From the NCBI GenBank assembly GCA_016218905.1, contig JACRCS010000272.1, positions 1 through 13,887 of the forward strand: a stretch of DNA of 13,887 nt, given 5' to 3'. Shown here piece by piece: positions 1 through 7,116 of the stretch. Within the stretch, counting starts at the first letter, position 1. Each line of letters opens with the position of its first letter. Position numbers and translations under genes: made by a program. This DNA is from Deltaproteobacteria bacterium. GTDB lineage: Bacteria; Desulfobacterota_C; Deferrisomatia; Deferrisomatales; JACRMM01. Below the pieces are notes generated by a model. The model ran no database searches. It saw only the letters and a list, made by a program, of their open reading frames with translations, and was not told the origin of the DNA.

Positions 1-165
1 GAACCGGACCTCGGCGAAGCGCAGGAAGATCGGGCCGAGGATGGGACCGGAGTACTCCTGAGCCTTCAGGCCGGAATTTGCTCGGGATTGATCGGCCGCA
101 TCCCAGAGGCGTTTCTCCAGGGTGACGGTGGCGGAGTCCTTTTCTGCGGGGGCGATCCAGTGCAT
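1..165 (-). CDS. hsdM: Type I restriction-modification system N6-adenine DNA methyltransferase (M subunit), N-terminal part, cut by window edge
   Basis: Only the first 55 codons are in the window; the gene continues past base 1. Reading the minus strand from the ATG at 165-163 gives [14 protein letters not shown], then [17 protein letters not shown], then [19 protein letters not shown]. This matches the conserved start of HsdM proteins, a helical N-terminal domain with the pattern LW-AAD-R...EY...LG-IFLR. In the family, HsdM methylates adenine within the recognition sequence in complex with HsdS and, with HsdR, forms the restriction enzyme. No catalytic motif (NPPF/Y) is in view because it lies further along. 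Upstream of the ATG the frame has no other ATG, GTG or TTG before a stop, so the start is well supported, although no strong Shine-Dalgarno is seen. It is transcribed away from the integrase remnant and probably belongs to the same island. The family call is confident; activity cannot be judged from this fragment. Confidence 0.82.
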   Translation of the reverse strand, partial: MHWIAPAEKDSATVTLEKRLWDAADQSRANSGLKAQEYSGPILGPIFLRFAEVRF

Positions 166-328
166 GCGGGCGCGACTCCCAAATTCGGAGGCGCCGCTGG
201 CGCTAGCGAGCGAATGACGCCAGGACGCCGGGATTCGTATCCGCGCAGGGTACGGCGATGGTTAAGGGCGGTCTAGAGATAAACGAGGATACATCGAGAA
301 CTCGACGGACAAGCCGGTCAAGCAGTAA

Positions 329-658
329 GCCAAGAAGGGGCGGCTCAACCCGCCCAAGGGCCGGAAGATCGCTCTCGGCTTCCGGGAGGCCGCCGGGCGG
401 TATCTGAAGAGGTCGGCGGACGAGGGCGGAAAGGATCTCGTCATGAAGGCGCGCCGCCTGAACCTCCACCTCGTCCCGTTCTTCGGGGACACCCCGCTCT
501 CGAGGATCAGTTCCTTCGACGTGGAGCGCTACAAGAAGCAGCGGCTCGAGGAGCTCGCACAGCGAGGGAGGAAGAAGAAGTGGGAGGAATGGGAGTCGGT
601 CTACGCGGGCCAGGCGAAGCCGAGCACGGTCAATCGCGAGCTCGCCGCCCTCTCCCAT
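329..658 (+). pseudogene. Tyrosine recombinase (phage/island integrase) remnant, N-terminal part only
   Basis: The frame containing ATG 443 encodes a core-binding (SAM-like) integrase domain: EAAGRYLKRSADEGGKD, then LNLHLVPFFGDTPLSRI, DVERYKKQRLEE and STVNRELAALSH. The pattern 'L-PFFG--PLS-I---DVERYK' followed by 'STVNRELA-LSH' is typical of tyrosine integrases. Integrase-like sequence begins before ATG 443, but the frame has a TAA at 326-328, so the original start is lost. Homology stops abruptly after the LSH codons at about 658. The whole catalytic domain (R...HxxR...Y) is absent, and the frame runs on antisense through the tRNA-Phe gene. It is therefore truncated at both ends and cannot be an active recombinase. 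Its position between hsdM and tRNA-Phe suggests it once moved an island into the tRNA locus. The exact break point is approximate. Confidence 0.78.
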
Positions 659-670
659 CCAGGAATTACA

Positions 671-713
671 CAAACAGAAAGGGCTTGCCGGTTGGGATAC
701 CGCGCAAGCCCCT
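671..713 (-). terminator. Hairpin terminator downstream of tRNA-Phe
   Basis: GGGCTTGC (681-688) and GCAAGCCC (704-711) form a perfect 8-bp stem with a 15-base loop. Read on the minus strand, the stem is followed by a T-rich but interrupted tail (TTTCTGTTTG, 680-671). It begins about 13 bases past the tRNA 3' end, where a tRNA terminator belongs. It is an imperfect intrinsic terminator because the T tract is broken. It could instead be a processing hairpin. Confidence 0.6.
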
Positions 714-725
714 TGATTTTGAAGG

Positions 726-798
<73 letters not shown>

Positions 799-839
799 GT
801 ATCGCGTCTCGAGCCGGGTACGATGACTCGTCGCGGCGA

Positions 840-875
840 GGCAGTCTGTGTATCGCAGGCGGGCCCGCGAGTCAA
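840..875 (-). promoter_or_regulatory. Sigma70-type promoter for tRNA-Phe
   Basis: On the minus strand a -35 box TTGACT (870-875) and a -10 box TACACA (847-852) are separated by exactly 17 bases, giving a start point near 840 and a leader of about 42 bases before the mature tRNA at 798. The -35 box is strong and the -10 moderate. The GC-rich stretch after the -10 is typical of stable-RNA promoters. It lies just past the stop codon of the large regulator gene, so read-through from that gene could also reach the tRNA. Confidence 0.6.
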
Positions 876-887
876 GGCGGAAGGCGC

Positions 888-3800
888 CTACCTTCGGGGC
901 CGCTCGATCGCGAGCTTCTTCATTCGCCAGTGAAGGGTGCTGGGGTGGAGGCCGAGGCGGTCGGCGGCGTTTCCCTTTCCTTTGATCATCCAGCCGCAGC
1001 TTTCGAGCACCCGCAGGATGTGGGCGCGTTCCATCTCTTCCATGCTCTGCGGGGGCTGCTCGGTCGGCTCCCCCGGGTGGGGCGCGGCGGCGCCGAAGGA
1101 GTCGTCCAGCGTCAGGGTCGTGCCGGGGGAGAGGATCAGACAGCGCTCGACGACGTTCTCGAGCTCCCGCACGTTCCCGGGCCAGTCGTAGGCGAGGAAC
1201 GCCTCCATCGCTGGGGCCGGAACCTTTTCGATCGAGCGGCCGAGCGCCTTCTGCTTCTTGGCGATGAAGCTCCAGACGAGAAGCGGGATGTCCTCCCTTC
1301 GGGTACGCAGAGGGGGGAGCCGGACGGGAAAGACGCTCAGCCGATAGTAGAGGTCCGAACGAAAGCTGCCGTTGGCGGCGGCGTGTTGGATGTCCCGGTT
1401 GGTGGCCGCGATGATGCGCACGTCGACCTTCAACGTCTGCGCCGACCCGAGCCGTTCGAACTCTCCCTCCTGGAGCACGCGCAGGAGCTTCGCCTGGAGC
1501 TCGAAGGGAAGGTCCCCGATCTCGTCCAGGAAGATGGTGCCGCCGTCGGCGAGCTCGAACCGCCCCGCTCTCTTCGCGTGGGCTCCGGTGAACGCCCCCT
1601 TCTCGTAGCCGAAGAGCTCGCTCTCGATGAGGGTCGCCGGGAGCGCGGCGCAGTTGAGCTTCACCAGGGGGGCGTCCTTGCGGGCGCTCCGCGCGTGGAT
1701 GGCCCGGGCGATGAGCTCCTTGCCGGTCCCGGTCTCCCCGAGGATGAGGACCGCCGCGTCGGTGGCCGCCACCAGGTCCACCTTCCGGAGCGCGCTCTTG
1801 AGGGCCGCGCTCTCGCCCACGATCTCTTCGAAGTCATGGGCGCCCTGGATCTCCTCCCGCAGGTACACGTTTTCGGCCGAGAGGCGATCCTTGAGGGCGG
1901 CGAGCTGCTGGAGCGCCTCTCGCAGCTCGTCCTCGGCCCGTTGGCGGACCTCGACCTCCCTCTTCAGACGGTCGTGGAGCCTCGCGTTCTCCAGCGCCGC
2001 CGCCGCCTGGGAGGAGATGAGCTGTACGGCCGTGAGCCGCGCGTTGTCGAAGGCGTTGCGGATGCGGTTGTTCTCGAGGTAGAGGATCCCCACGGGTTTG
2101 CCCTGGTGCGACATCGGGGAACACAGGATGGACTTCGGCTTCTCCCCATCGAGGTACGGGTCGCCCGCGAACCGATCGTCCGCCAGGGCGTCAGCCAGCA
2201 CCACGGTCTCCAGTGAACGCCTCACGTACCGCACGATCCCGTGGCAGAGGTCGTCCCGCGAGTCCAGGGGCGCACGGCCCGGGACCTCGATCTCCTCGAC
2301 GTCCACGGAACCGGCGGCCTCCACGAACATCCCCTCGTTGCCCGCCCGGAGCAGCAGCCCTCGCTGTGCCCCCGCGGCCTGGAGGAGCAGGTGGAGAAGC
2401 CCCCGCAGGAGCCGGCCGAGGTCGAGCTCGCTCGCGAGGGTACGCGCCGCCCGCTCGAGGCTCGCCACGTCGAGCGCGTCGGCCGTGGGGTCCGGTGCCG
2501 GGTCGGTGCCCGAAGGAGAGACCGGTGCCGGAGCGGCGAGCGCCTCCGACGCGAAGACCTCCGGATACGTCCGCCGGAGCTCGCTCACCTTGTGGAACGC
2601 TCCCCAGCGGGCGTACGCGGCGGCGGCTTCCTTCAGGTGGAGCGCCGCGAGGCGCGGAGAGTCCAACTCGAGGAGGAGCTCGGCCAGGAGCTCATCGGCC
2701 AGGGCCTCCTCGTGCACGTAGCCGTTGGCTCTAGCTCCTGCCAGCGCCTTCTCCAGGGAGCCGATCGCCCGGTCCTTCTCGCCTGCCAGCCGGTGCTTCT
2801 GCGCGTCGACCAGGTGGAGGCGGTGCTCGTAGTTCGTCGGGCACGCCTGCGCCTGGAGCCGGACGAGCTCGTGGTGGGCTTCGATCCTCTTCAGGTGTTG
2901 CTGCCGCTCCCGGGGGGAGAGGCCGGGCAGTGCCTCGAGCAGGCAGAGGCAGAGCAGGGCGTGCACCGGGATGATGGCGTTCAGGCGCCCCACGGGGTGG
3001 GGCTCGACTTGGAGCGCCACTCGAAGCGCCTCCTCCTTCTCCCGGTAGAGGTAGCGGATCAGCATCTCGTGACAGTAGATGACCTGGAGCACGACGGGGT
3101 CGACGCTCTCCTCCCACGCCAGCCATTCCGCCTCTCCCAGGGGCGAGCCCGCCGAAGGCCGCCCCGCGTCGGCCGGGACCGCCATGAGGCCCAGGAGCAA
3201 GGCATCCAGCCGCTCCAGCCCGCCCGTGACGCCCTCGGCCCCGGCGGCCGAGAGGCTCTCGCGGTAGCGAAGGACCCATCCCCGAAGTTCCGGGAGCTCC
3301 ACCCCCGTGTAGAGGCCCGTCTCGCAGTGGCTGTGCGCGTCGAGGAGGGCGGTGACCCGGTCGCCCGCCTCCAGCGCCGCCTGGAAGGCCTCGAAGCGGC
3401 GGGAGAGGAGGGAGCGGTGGGGCACGCGCCAGCTGCTGATCACGTCGCGGAAGATGTGCTCGCAGAGCAGGCGCCAGCGCGCCGACTCGGGGGTTCGGCT
3501 CAACGCGAGCCCGAGGGAGCCGAGCCGGTAGCCTCCCTCGAAGTCGTGCAGCACGTGGCAGAGGAGGATGCCCGTGAGAAGGTAGCCCGTCGGGGACTCG
3601 GGGCTATGGCCGAGACGGATCGTCAGCTCCGTGGCCGTGCACGCCATCACGTGGAGGAGCGGGTAGTTCGTCCACCCCGCCGTGTGGATCGCGCGCACGA
3701 GGATCCTCATGGCCGCGAGGCTCGAGGGGTCCGTCATGGGCGGAAGATCCGCCGCTCGGTCCGCGAGGGGGCCCTCCTCCAGGAGGGCCTGCACGCGGCG

Positions 3801-6371
3801 CACGGCGCTGTCCACGTCGGCCTGCGAAGGGCTCCCGGGGATGTTGATGCCCAGGAGCTTCAGGACCTCGACCGAGATCGCGAGGGCGTCCGCCTCGCGC
3901 ATCTGCACGTGGGCCGTCGAGATCTGGGTCTCCCAGGCCGGGATCTCGTCCAGGACCGCCTTCGCGTTCTCGTGGACCCGGGCGACGAGCCGGTCGACCT
4001 CGGCGAACTCGCCGCAGAGGAGGGCCGCCTCGGCGGCCTCGCAGTGGAGGGCGAGGGAGAGCTCGTAGTCTTCCTCCCACGAGCGTTCGGCGAGCAGGGC
4101 GACTCCCTCGGAGAAGTACCCGAAAGCGGCCGGAAACGCGGCCGAGGCCAGGGCCCTGCGGCCGGCGCTCAGGTTGAGCCGCGCGAGACGGTCGCGCTCC
4201 CCCGGCTCTCGAAGCAGGGGGAGCGCGCGGTTGAAGTGCCCCACCACGTCAAAGACCCAGGAACCCGACGGCTCGCGCGCTTCTCGTTCCGCGAGGAGGC
4301 GCCCGATGCGAAGGTGGGTCCTCGGCCGGTCCGCTTCGGGGATCAGGGAGTACGCGGCCTCTCGAAGGCGCTCGTGCTCGAAGTGGAAGCCGTCCTCGTG
4401 CTTGAGGAGCACGCGTTCCCGGCAGGCGGCGACGAGCCGGGACCTCACGTCGGCCAGGGACGCATCGGTGACCGCGGCGAGCGTCTCGGCTTCGAAGCTT
4501 CGGCCCAGGGCGGCGGCGAACGCGACGGTCCGGCGGACTTCGTCGGGAAGCTGGGCGATCCTCCTGGCCGTGAGCTCTCCGGCGTCTTCGCTCGCCGCCC
4601 TCTCCTCTATTCGGCTCAGGTCCCAGCTCCACCCCGTCCGGGCGTGGAAGCGGAGCAGCCCCTCGTCGTAGAGGGAGCTGAGGAGCGCGCGGGCGAGGAG
4701 CGGGTTGCCGGCGGTGTGACGGAACACCAGGTCGGCCAAGGGCGCCGTCTGCCCTGCCTCGGCGCGCAGGGTGTCGGCGACCAGCTGCTCGATCCCCCGA
4801 GGACCCAGCGGCCGAACGCGCAGGTGTTCTACCCGGGCGCCGCCCTCCTCCATCCGAGCCAGGACGCCGGCGACGGGGTGGCCTCCGTCCACGTCGTCCT
4901 CGCGATAGGCCCCCACGAGGAGCAGTCCCCCGACGCGTTTCTCGAGCGCGGCGTCGACGAGCTCCAGGCTGGCGGGGTCGATCCACTGCAGGTCGTCGAG
5001 GAAGAGCACCAGGGGACGGGCCGCGGCGGCGAAGACCCCGAGGAGTCGCTGGATGCTGAGGTGGAACCGGTGCCTGGCCTCGAGCGGTTCCAGCGGTGCC
5101 ACGGGCTGGGCGCTCCCGGTCAACGCCTCCAGCTCGGGCACGACTTCGGCGACCACGGCAAGGTTCGGCCCGAGTGCCTCGGTGAGCTGCCGCCGGAAAG
5201 CCTCGAGGCGGTCGGGCGCCTCGGCGAGCAGCCTCCGGACGAGCCCTCGGAGGGCGTCGAGGATCGCGCTGTAGGGGGTGCCCTGCCTCCGAACGTCGTA
5301 GCTCCCGGTCATGAAGAGGCCGCGGTGGAGGACGACCTTGCGGCGAAGGGCCTGGACGAGGGCCGTCTTGCCCACGCCCGGGCCTCCGGAGACGAGCACG
5401 AGGGGAGCTTCGCCGCGGGCTGCCGCCCCGAGGGCGAACTCGAGGCGCTCCATCTCCTCCCCACGGCCGTACAGCCGCTGGGGGAGCTCGAAGCGCGGGG
5501 GCGCGTCTTGTGCGCCGAGCTCGAAGGGGGAGGCCTCCCCCGGCGCCGAGAGATCGCTCAGGCATCGCTCGAGGTCGGCTCGGAGGCCCAGCCCGCTCTG
5601 ATACCGCGCTTCCGCCGGCTTCGCGATCAGCTTCAGGATGATCCGGGAGAGCGAGGACGGCACGCGGGGCGCGACCGCGGAGGGAGACGGGGGCTGCTTC
5701 GCCACGTGGGCGTGGATGAGCTCCAGCGGATCGGCGGCTTCGAAGGGAAGCCTTCCGGTCGCCATTTCGAAGAGGGTGACTCCGAGGGAGTAGAAGTCCG
5801 TCCGGTAGTCCACGAGCCGGTTCGTGCGGCCGGTCTGTTCCGGGGAGATGTACGAGAAGGGACCGTCCGCCGTCCGCGGCTCTCGGATCCCCTGCACGTG
5901 GCGCGGAACGCGGCTCGCGAGCCCGAGGCCGGTGAGCTGCCCCGTGCCCGCCTCGAGGTCGACCAGGAGGTTGGAGGGCTGGATGTCGCGGTGGACGAGG
6001 CCCTGGCCGTGGAGGTCCGATAAGGCTTCGGAGAGGCTGACGGCGATCGCGAGCAGCGCCGGGAGCTCGAGGGAGGTGGTGGAGAGGAGGCAGTCGAGGG
6101 GCGTCTTGCCCCGGTCCTCGAGGAGGAGCACCGGCCCGTCGGCCTCTACGAGGTCCACGGCGCGGGCCACCGACGGAAGGTCCAGGGAGCGGGTCAGGTC
6201 GAACTCCCGCCGGAGTCGAGCCTCCAGGCGCGCCCTCGCCGGAGGGGTCGCCTCGGGCCGAACGGATTTCATCAGGACGGCTTCGCCGTCTCTCTCCCGC
6301 CGGGCGCGGCGGAGACAGAAGAGGGGGCCGCCGCCGAGCTCCTGCCCCAACCGGTATCCGGGCACGTTCAA
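888..6371 (-). CDS. Pseudokinase-STAND ATPase-GAF-sigma54 activator-Fis HTH fusion regulator
   Basis: Predicted one-component transcriptional activator of about 1827 residues (numbering from TTG 6371). Residues ~6-275 are a Ser/Thr kinase-like domain: VLMK lysine at 35, HRDIQPSN at 127-134, and SPEQTGR with DYRTDFYSLGVT typical of large kinase/ATPase sensor proteins. The DFG position reads GLG (148-150) and the HRDxK lysine is Q, so catalysis is doubtful. Residues ~300-640 are a STAND/AAA ATPase with Walker A GGPGVGKT (329-336) and Walker B LVLFLDD (to 459). Then come a winged-helix-like region (FEHERLREAAYSLIPE) and helical TPR-like repeats to ~1270. GAF is ~1305-1464 and the coiled coil ~1464-1507. 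The sigma54 AAA+ domain is ~1516-1745, with GETGTGKE at 1545, GAFTGA at 1592-1597, Walker B FLDE near 1616 and GNVRELEN near 1732. The FhlA-like Fis HTH is ~1776-1827. The TTG start is preferred because AAGGAGGAG lies 6 bases before it and homology begins there; an upstream in-frame ATG at 6464 lacks this. The gene is divergent from the STAS/DUF362 side and probably activates it. Confidence 0.9.
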   Translation of the reverse strand: MNVPGYRLGQELGGGPLFCLRRARRERDGEAVLMKSVRPEATPPARARLEARLRREFDLTRSLDLPSVARAVDLVEADGPVLLLEDRGKTPLDCLLSTTSLELPALLAIAVSLSEALSDLHGQGLVHRDIQPSNLLVDLEAGTGQLTGLGLASRVPRHVQGIREPRTADGPFSYISPEQTGRTNRLVDYRTDFYSLGVTLFEMATGRLPFEAADPLELIHAHVAKQPPSPSAVAPRVPSSLSRIILKLIAKPAEARYQSGLGLRADLERCLSDLSAPGEASPFELGAQDAPPRFELPQRLYGRGEEMERLEFALGAAARGEAPLVLVSGGPGVGKTALVQALRRKVVLHRGLFMTGSYDVRRQGTPYSAILDALRGLVRRLLAEAPDRLEAFRRQLTEALGPNLAVVAEVVPELEALTGSAQPVAPLEPLEARHRFHLSIQRLLGVFAAAARPLVLFLDDLQWIDPASLELVDAALEKRVGGLLLVGAYREDDVDGGHPVAGVLARMEEGGARVEHLRVRPLGPRGIEQLVADTLRAEAGQTAPLADLVFRHTAGNPLLARALLSSLYDEGLLRFHARTGWSWDLSRIEERAASEDAGELTARRIAQLPDEVRRTVAFAAALGRSFEAETLAAVTDASLADVRSRLVAACRERVLLKHEDGFHFEHERLREAAYSLIPEADRPRTHLRIGRLLAEREAREPSGSWVFDVVGHFNRALPLLREPGERDRLARLNLSAGRRALASAAFPAAFGYFSEGVALLAERSWEEDYELSLALHCEAAEAALLCGEFAEVDRLVARVHENAKAVLDEIPAWETQISTAHVQMREADALAISVEVLKLLGINIPGSPSQADVDSAVRRVQALLEEGPLADRAADLPPMTDPSSLAAMRILVRAIHTAGWTNYPLLHVMACTATELTIRLGHSPESPTGYLLTGILLCHVLHDFEGGYRLGSLGLALSRTPESARWRLLCEHIFRDVISSWRVPHRSLLSRRFEAFQAALEAGDRVTALLDAHSHCETGLYTGVELPELRGWVLRYRESLSAAGAEGVTGGLERLDALLLGLMAVPADAGRPSAGSPLGEAEWLAWEESVDPVVLQVIYCHEMLIRYLYREKEEALRVALQVEPHPVGRLNAIIPVHALLCLCLLEALPGLSPRERQQHLKRIEAHHELVRLQAQACPTNYEHRLHLVDAQKHRLAGEKDRAIGSLEKALAGARANGYVHEEALADELLAELLLELDSPRLAALHLKEAAAAYARWGAFHKVSELRRTYPEVFASEALAAPAPVSPSGTDPAPDPTADALDVASLERAARTLASELDLGRLLRGLLHLLLQAAGAQRGLLLRAGNEGMFVEAAGSVDVEEIEVPGRAPLDSRDDLCHGIVRYVRRSLETVVLADALADDRFAGDPYLDGEKPKSILCSPMSHQGKPVGILYLENNRIRNAFDNARLTAVQLISSQAAAALENARLHDRLKREVEVRQRAEDELREALQQLAALKDRLSAENVYLREEIQGAHDFEEIVGESAALKSALRKVDLVAATDAAVLILGETGTGKELIARAIHARSARKDAPLVKLNCAALPATLIESELFGYEKGAFTGAHAKRAGRFELADGGTIFLDEIGDLPFELQAKLLRVLQEGEFERLGSAQTLKVDVRIIAATNRDIQHAAANGSFRSDLYYRLSVFPVRLPPLRTRREDIPLLVWSFIAKKQKALGRSIEKVPAPAMEAFLAYDWPGNVRELENVVERCLILSPGTTLTLDDSFGAAAPHPGEPTEQPPQSMEEMERAHILRVLESCGWMIKGKGNAADRLGLHPSTLHWRMKKLAIERPRR

Positions 6372-6374
6372 GAG

Positions 6375-6384
6375 TCTCCTCCTT
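6375..6384 (-). promoter_or_regulatory. Strong ribosome binding site deciding a TTG start
   Basis: On the minus strand AAGGAGGAGA ends just before the TTG at 6371-6369, with 6 bases between the AGGAGG core (6383-6378) and TTG. A GTG two codons later (6365-6363) is the only close alternative, at 12 bases. This places the regulator start 31 codons inside the longest open frame. Confidence 0.75.
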
Positions 6385-6437
6385 GCGCCGCGGGCGTGAT
6401 GCACGACCCCTGCCGCCTGCCGACCCTGGGCTCGCCC

Positions 6438-6466
6438 AGCATAACGAGGAATCCTTCTCGTCACCA
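6438..6466 (-). promoter_or_regulatory. Possible weak sigma70 promoter for the regulator gene
   Basis: On the minus strand TATGCT (6438-6443) resembles a -10 box, and TGGTGA (6461-6466), 17 bases upstream, is a poor -35. This would start transcription near 6431, about 60 bases before the TTG. A perfect inverted repeat, CTGGGC-TC-GCCCAG (6426-6439), overlaps the start region. The weak -35 and the nearby GGGTC/GACCC elements would fit a promoter that needs or responds to a regulator. Low confidence. Confidence 0.3.
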
Positions 6467-6473
6467 GACCCGA

Positions 6474-6491
6474 GGGTCAAAATACCGACCC
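6474..6491. promoter_or_regulatory. Candidate regulator-binding site (GGGTC-N8-GACCC), degenerate copy
   Basis: GGGTC (6474-6478) and GACCC (6487-6491) are separated by 8 bases, the same arms and spacing as the core of the perfect palindrome at 6819-6836. The two 18-base cores agree at 14 positions. A further GACCC at 6467-6471 forms GACCC-GA-GGGTC with the left arm, so three half-sites are packed together. The site lies about 110 bases upstream of the regulator start and just before the -24 element of the next candidate promoter. This suggests autoregulation, an inference from position and similarity. Confidence 0.45.
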
Positions 6492-6498
6492 CACCACG

Positions 6499-6515
6499 CT
6501 GGCATGTCCCTTGCT
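6499..6515 (+). promoter_or_regulatory. Candidate sigma54 (-24/-12) promoter before the STAS gene
   Basis: CTGGCATGTCCCTTGCT matches the sigma54 consensus (YTGGCACG, four bases, TTGCW) except T for C in the CACG part. The GG (6501-6502) and GC (6513-6514) are exactly 12 bases apart. The predicted start near 6526 would leave only two bases before ATG 6528, an almost leaderless transcript. That makes it either an odd promoter or a chance match. Confidence 0.42.
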
Positions 6516-6527
6516 CAAGCGGCCGAC

Positions 6528-6833
6528 ATGCAGCTGCGCATCACGAAGACCACCCTCGGTCCCAAGACGACGCTCCACGTGGACGGCCGGCTGGCCGGAA
6601 GCGGCGTCGACGCCCTCGAGCGAGCCAGCCGCGCGGCGGGGCGGCCTCTCGCGGTGGACCTCTCGAACCTCCTCTCCGCCGACGCCCGCGGCATCCAGGT
6701 GATCCGGGCCCTCGCCGCAGCGGGTTCGGAGCTGATCGGCGTCACGGCCTATTTCCAGCTCCTCCTGGAGGGCCCGCTGGAGCACGGAGCGATGACCCGG
6801 GCGACCGGGACGGAGCCTGGGTCAACATGTTGA
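6528..6833 (+). CDS. Small STAS-like domain protein
   Basis: 101 residues. MQLRITKTT..TTLHVDGRLAGSGVDALERASR followed by PLAVDLSNLLSADARGIQVIRAL has the strand-helix pattern of STAS domains (anti-sigma-factor antagonist-like fold), and the domain fills the protein. In classical antagonists such as SpoIIAA the DSSG motif carries the phosphorylated serine. Here the equivalent reads D52-A-R-G, so serine-phosphorylation switching is unlikely. ATG 6528 is chosen because the domain begins there; an in-frame ATG at 6504 falls inside the candidate -24 element. Neither has a clear Shine-Dalgarno. The stop codon TGA (6831-6833) lies inside the 24-base palindrome. The gene sits between the divergent regulator and the DUF362 operon. 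A role as a partner of the kinase/ATPase regulator is possible but unproven. Confidence 0.65.
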   Translation: MQLRITKTTLGPKTTLHVDGRLAGSGVDALERASRAAGRPLAVDLSNLLSADARGIQVIRALAAAGSELIGVTAYFQLLLEGPLEHGAMTRATGTEPGSTC

Positions 6834-6839
6834 CCCAGG
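6816..6839. promoter_or_regulatory. Perfect 24-base palindrome, candidate activator (UAS) site
   Basis: CCTGGGTCAACA (6816-6827) is followed directly by its exact reverse complement (6828-6839), centred between 6827 and 6828. The centre is about 187 bases upstream of the start point predicted from the sigma54 promoter at 6987-7003, a normal enhancer distance for Fis-type sigma54 activators. A hairpin terminator for the STAS gene is the alternative: the stem is long, but no T run follows in either direction (G-rich sequence follows on the plus strand). The symmetrical arms and a degenerate second copy at 6474-6491 favour a dimer-binding site. Confidence 0.6.
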
Positions 6840-6986
6840 GGGCCGGATGCCAACCCCGCTCGCTCGCGTCCCGCCGGCCCCCGTGCCCGCCCCCTGGGCG
6901 TCTGCAGCCTGATTCCATAGCGACAAACCTACCGCACTGCGGCTCTCCCGGCCGGAAGGGGTGGTTTGCCGTCGCTCCAAGAACCG

Positions 6987-7003
6987 CTGGCACGGTCGCT
7001 GCA
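6987..7003 (+). promoter_or_regulatory. Sigma54 (-24/-12) promoter of the DUF362 operon
   Basis: CTGGCACGGTCGCTGCA matches the sigma54 consensus almost completely: the full CTGGCACG is present, and the -12 part is CTGCA instead of TTGCA. GG (6989-6990) and GC (7001-7002) are exactly 12 bases apart. The predicted start is near 7014, giving a leader of about 103 bases to ATG 7117. The leader holds small hairpins (CAAAC-TTC-GTTTG at 7028-7040; ACGAC-TCCG-GTCGT at 7059-7072) but no recognised riboswitch. No convincing sigma70 promoter was seen between 6840 and 7116. A sigma54 activator is encoded next door on the opposite strand, which strengthens the call. Confidence 0.7.
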
Positions 7004-7116
7004 AAGTTGCCCGCGGCGCCCGCAAGACAAACTTCGTTTGCCCGCCGTGGACGTTTCGACGACTCCGGTCGTGCCGTCTCGACCCGATCGCCGCGACCCG
7101 GGAGGAGTCTCAGAGC

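Noticed and set aside
2241..6023. 1260-codon open frame on the plus strand
   Set aside because: Mirror frame of the regulator gene caused by high GC; the minus-strand product has continuous recognisable domains, while this one has none.
4249..6480. 743-codon minus-strand frame overlapping the regulator
   Set aside because: Arg/Pro/Gly-rich low-complexity product without domains, overlapping the kinase/ATPase coding frame; a GC shadow.
6396..6527. N-terminal extension of the STAS frame from ATG 6396 or 6504
   Set aside because: The extra residues show no STAS similarity and overlap the divergent intergenic signals (candidate operator and -24/-12 element); the domain starts at 6528.
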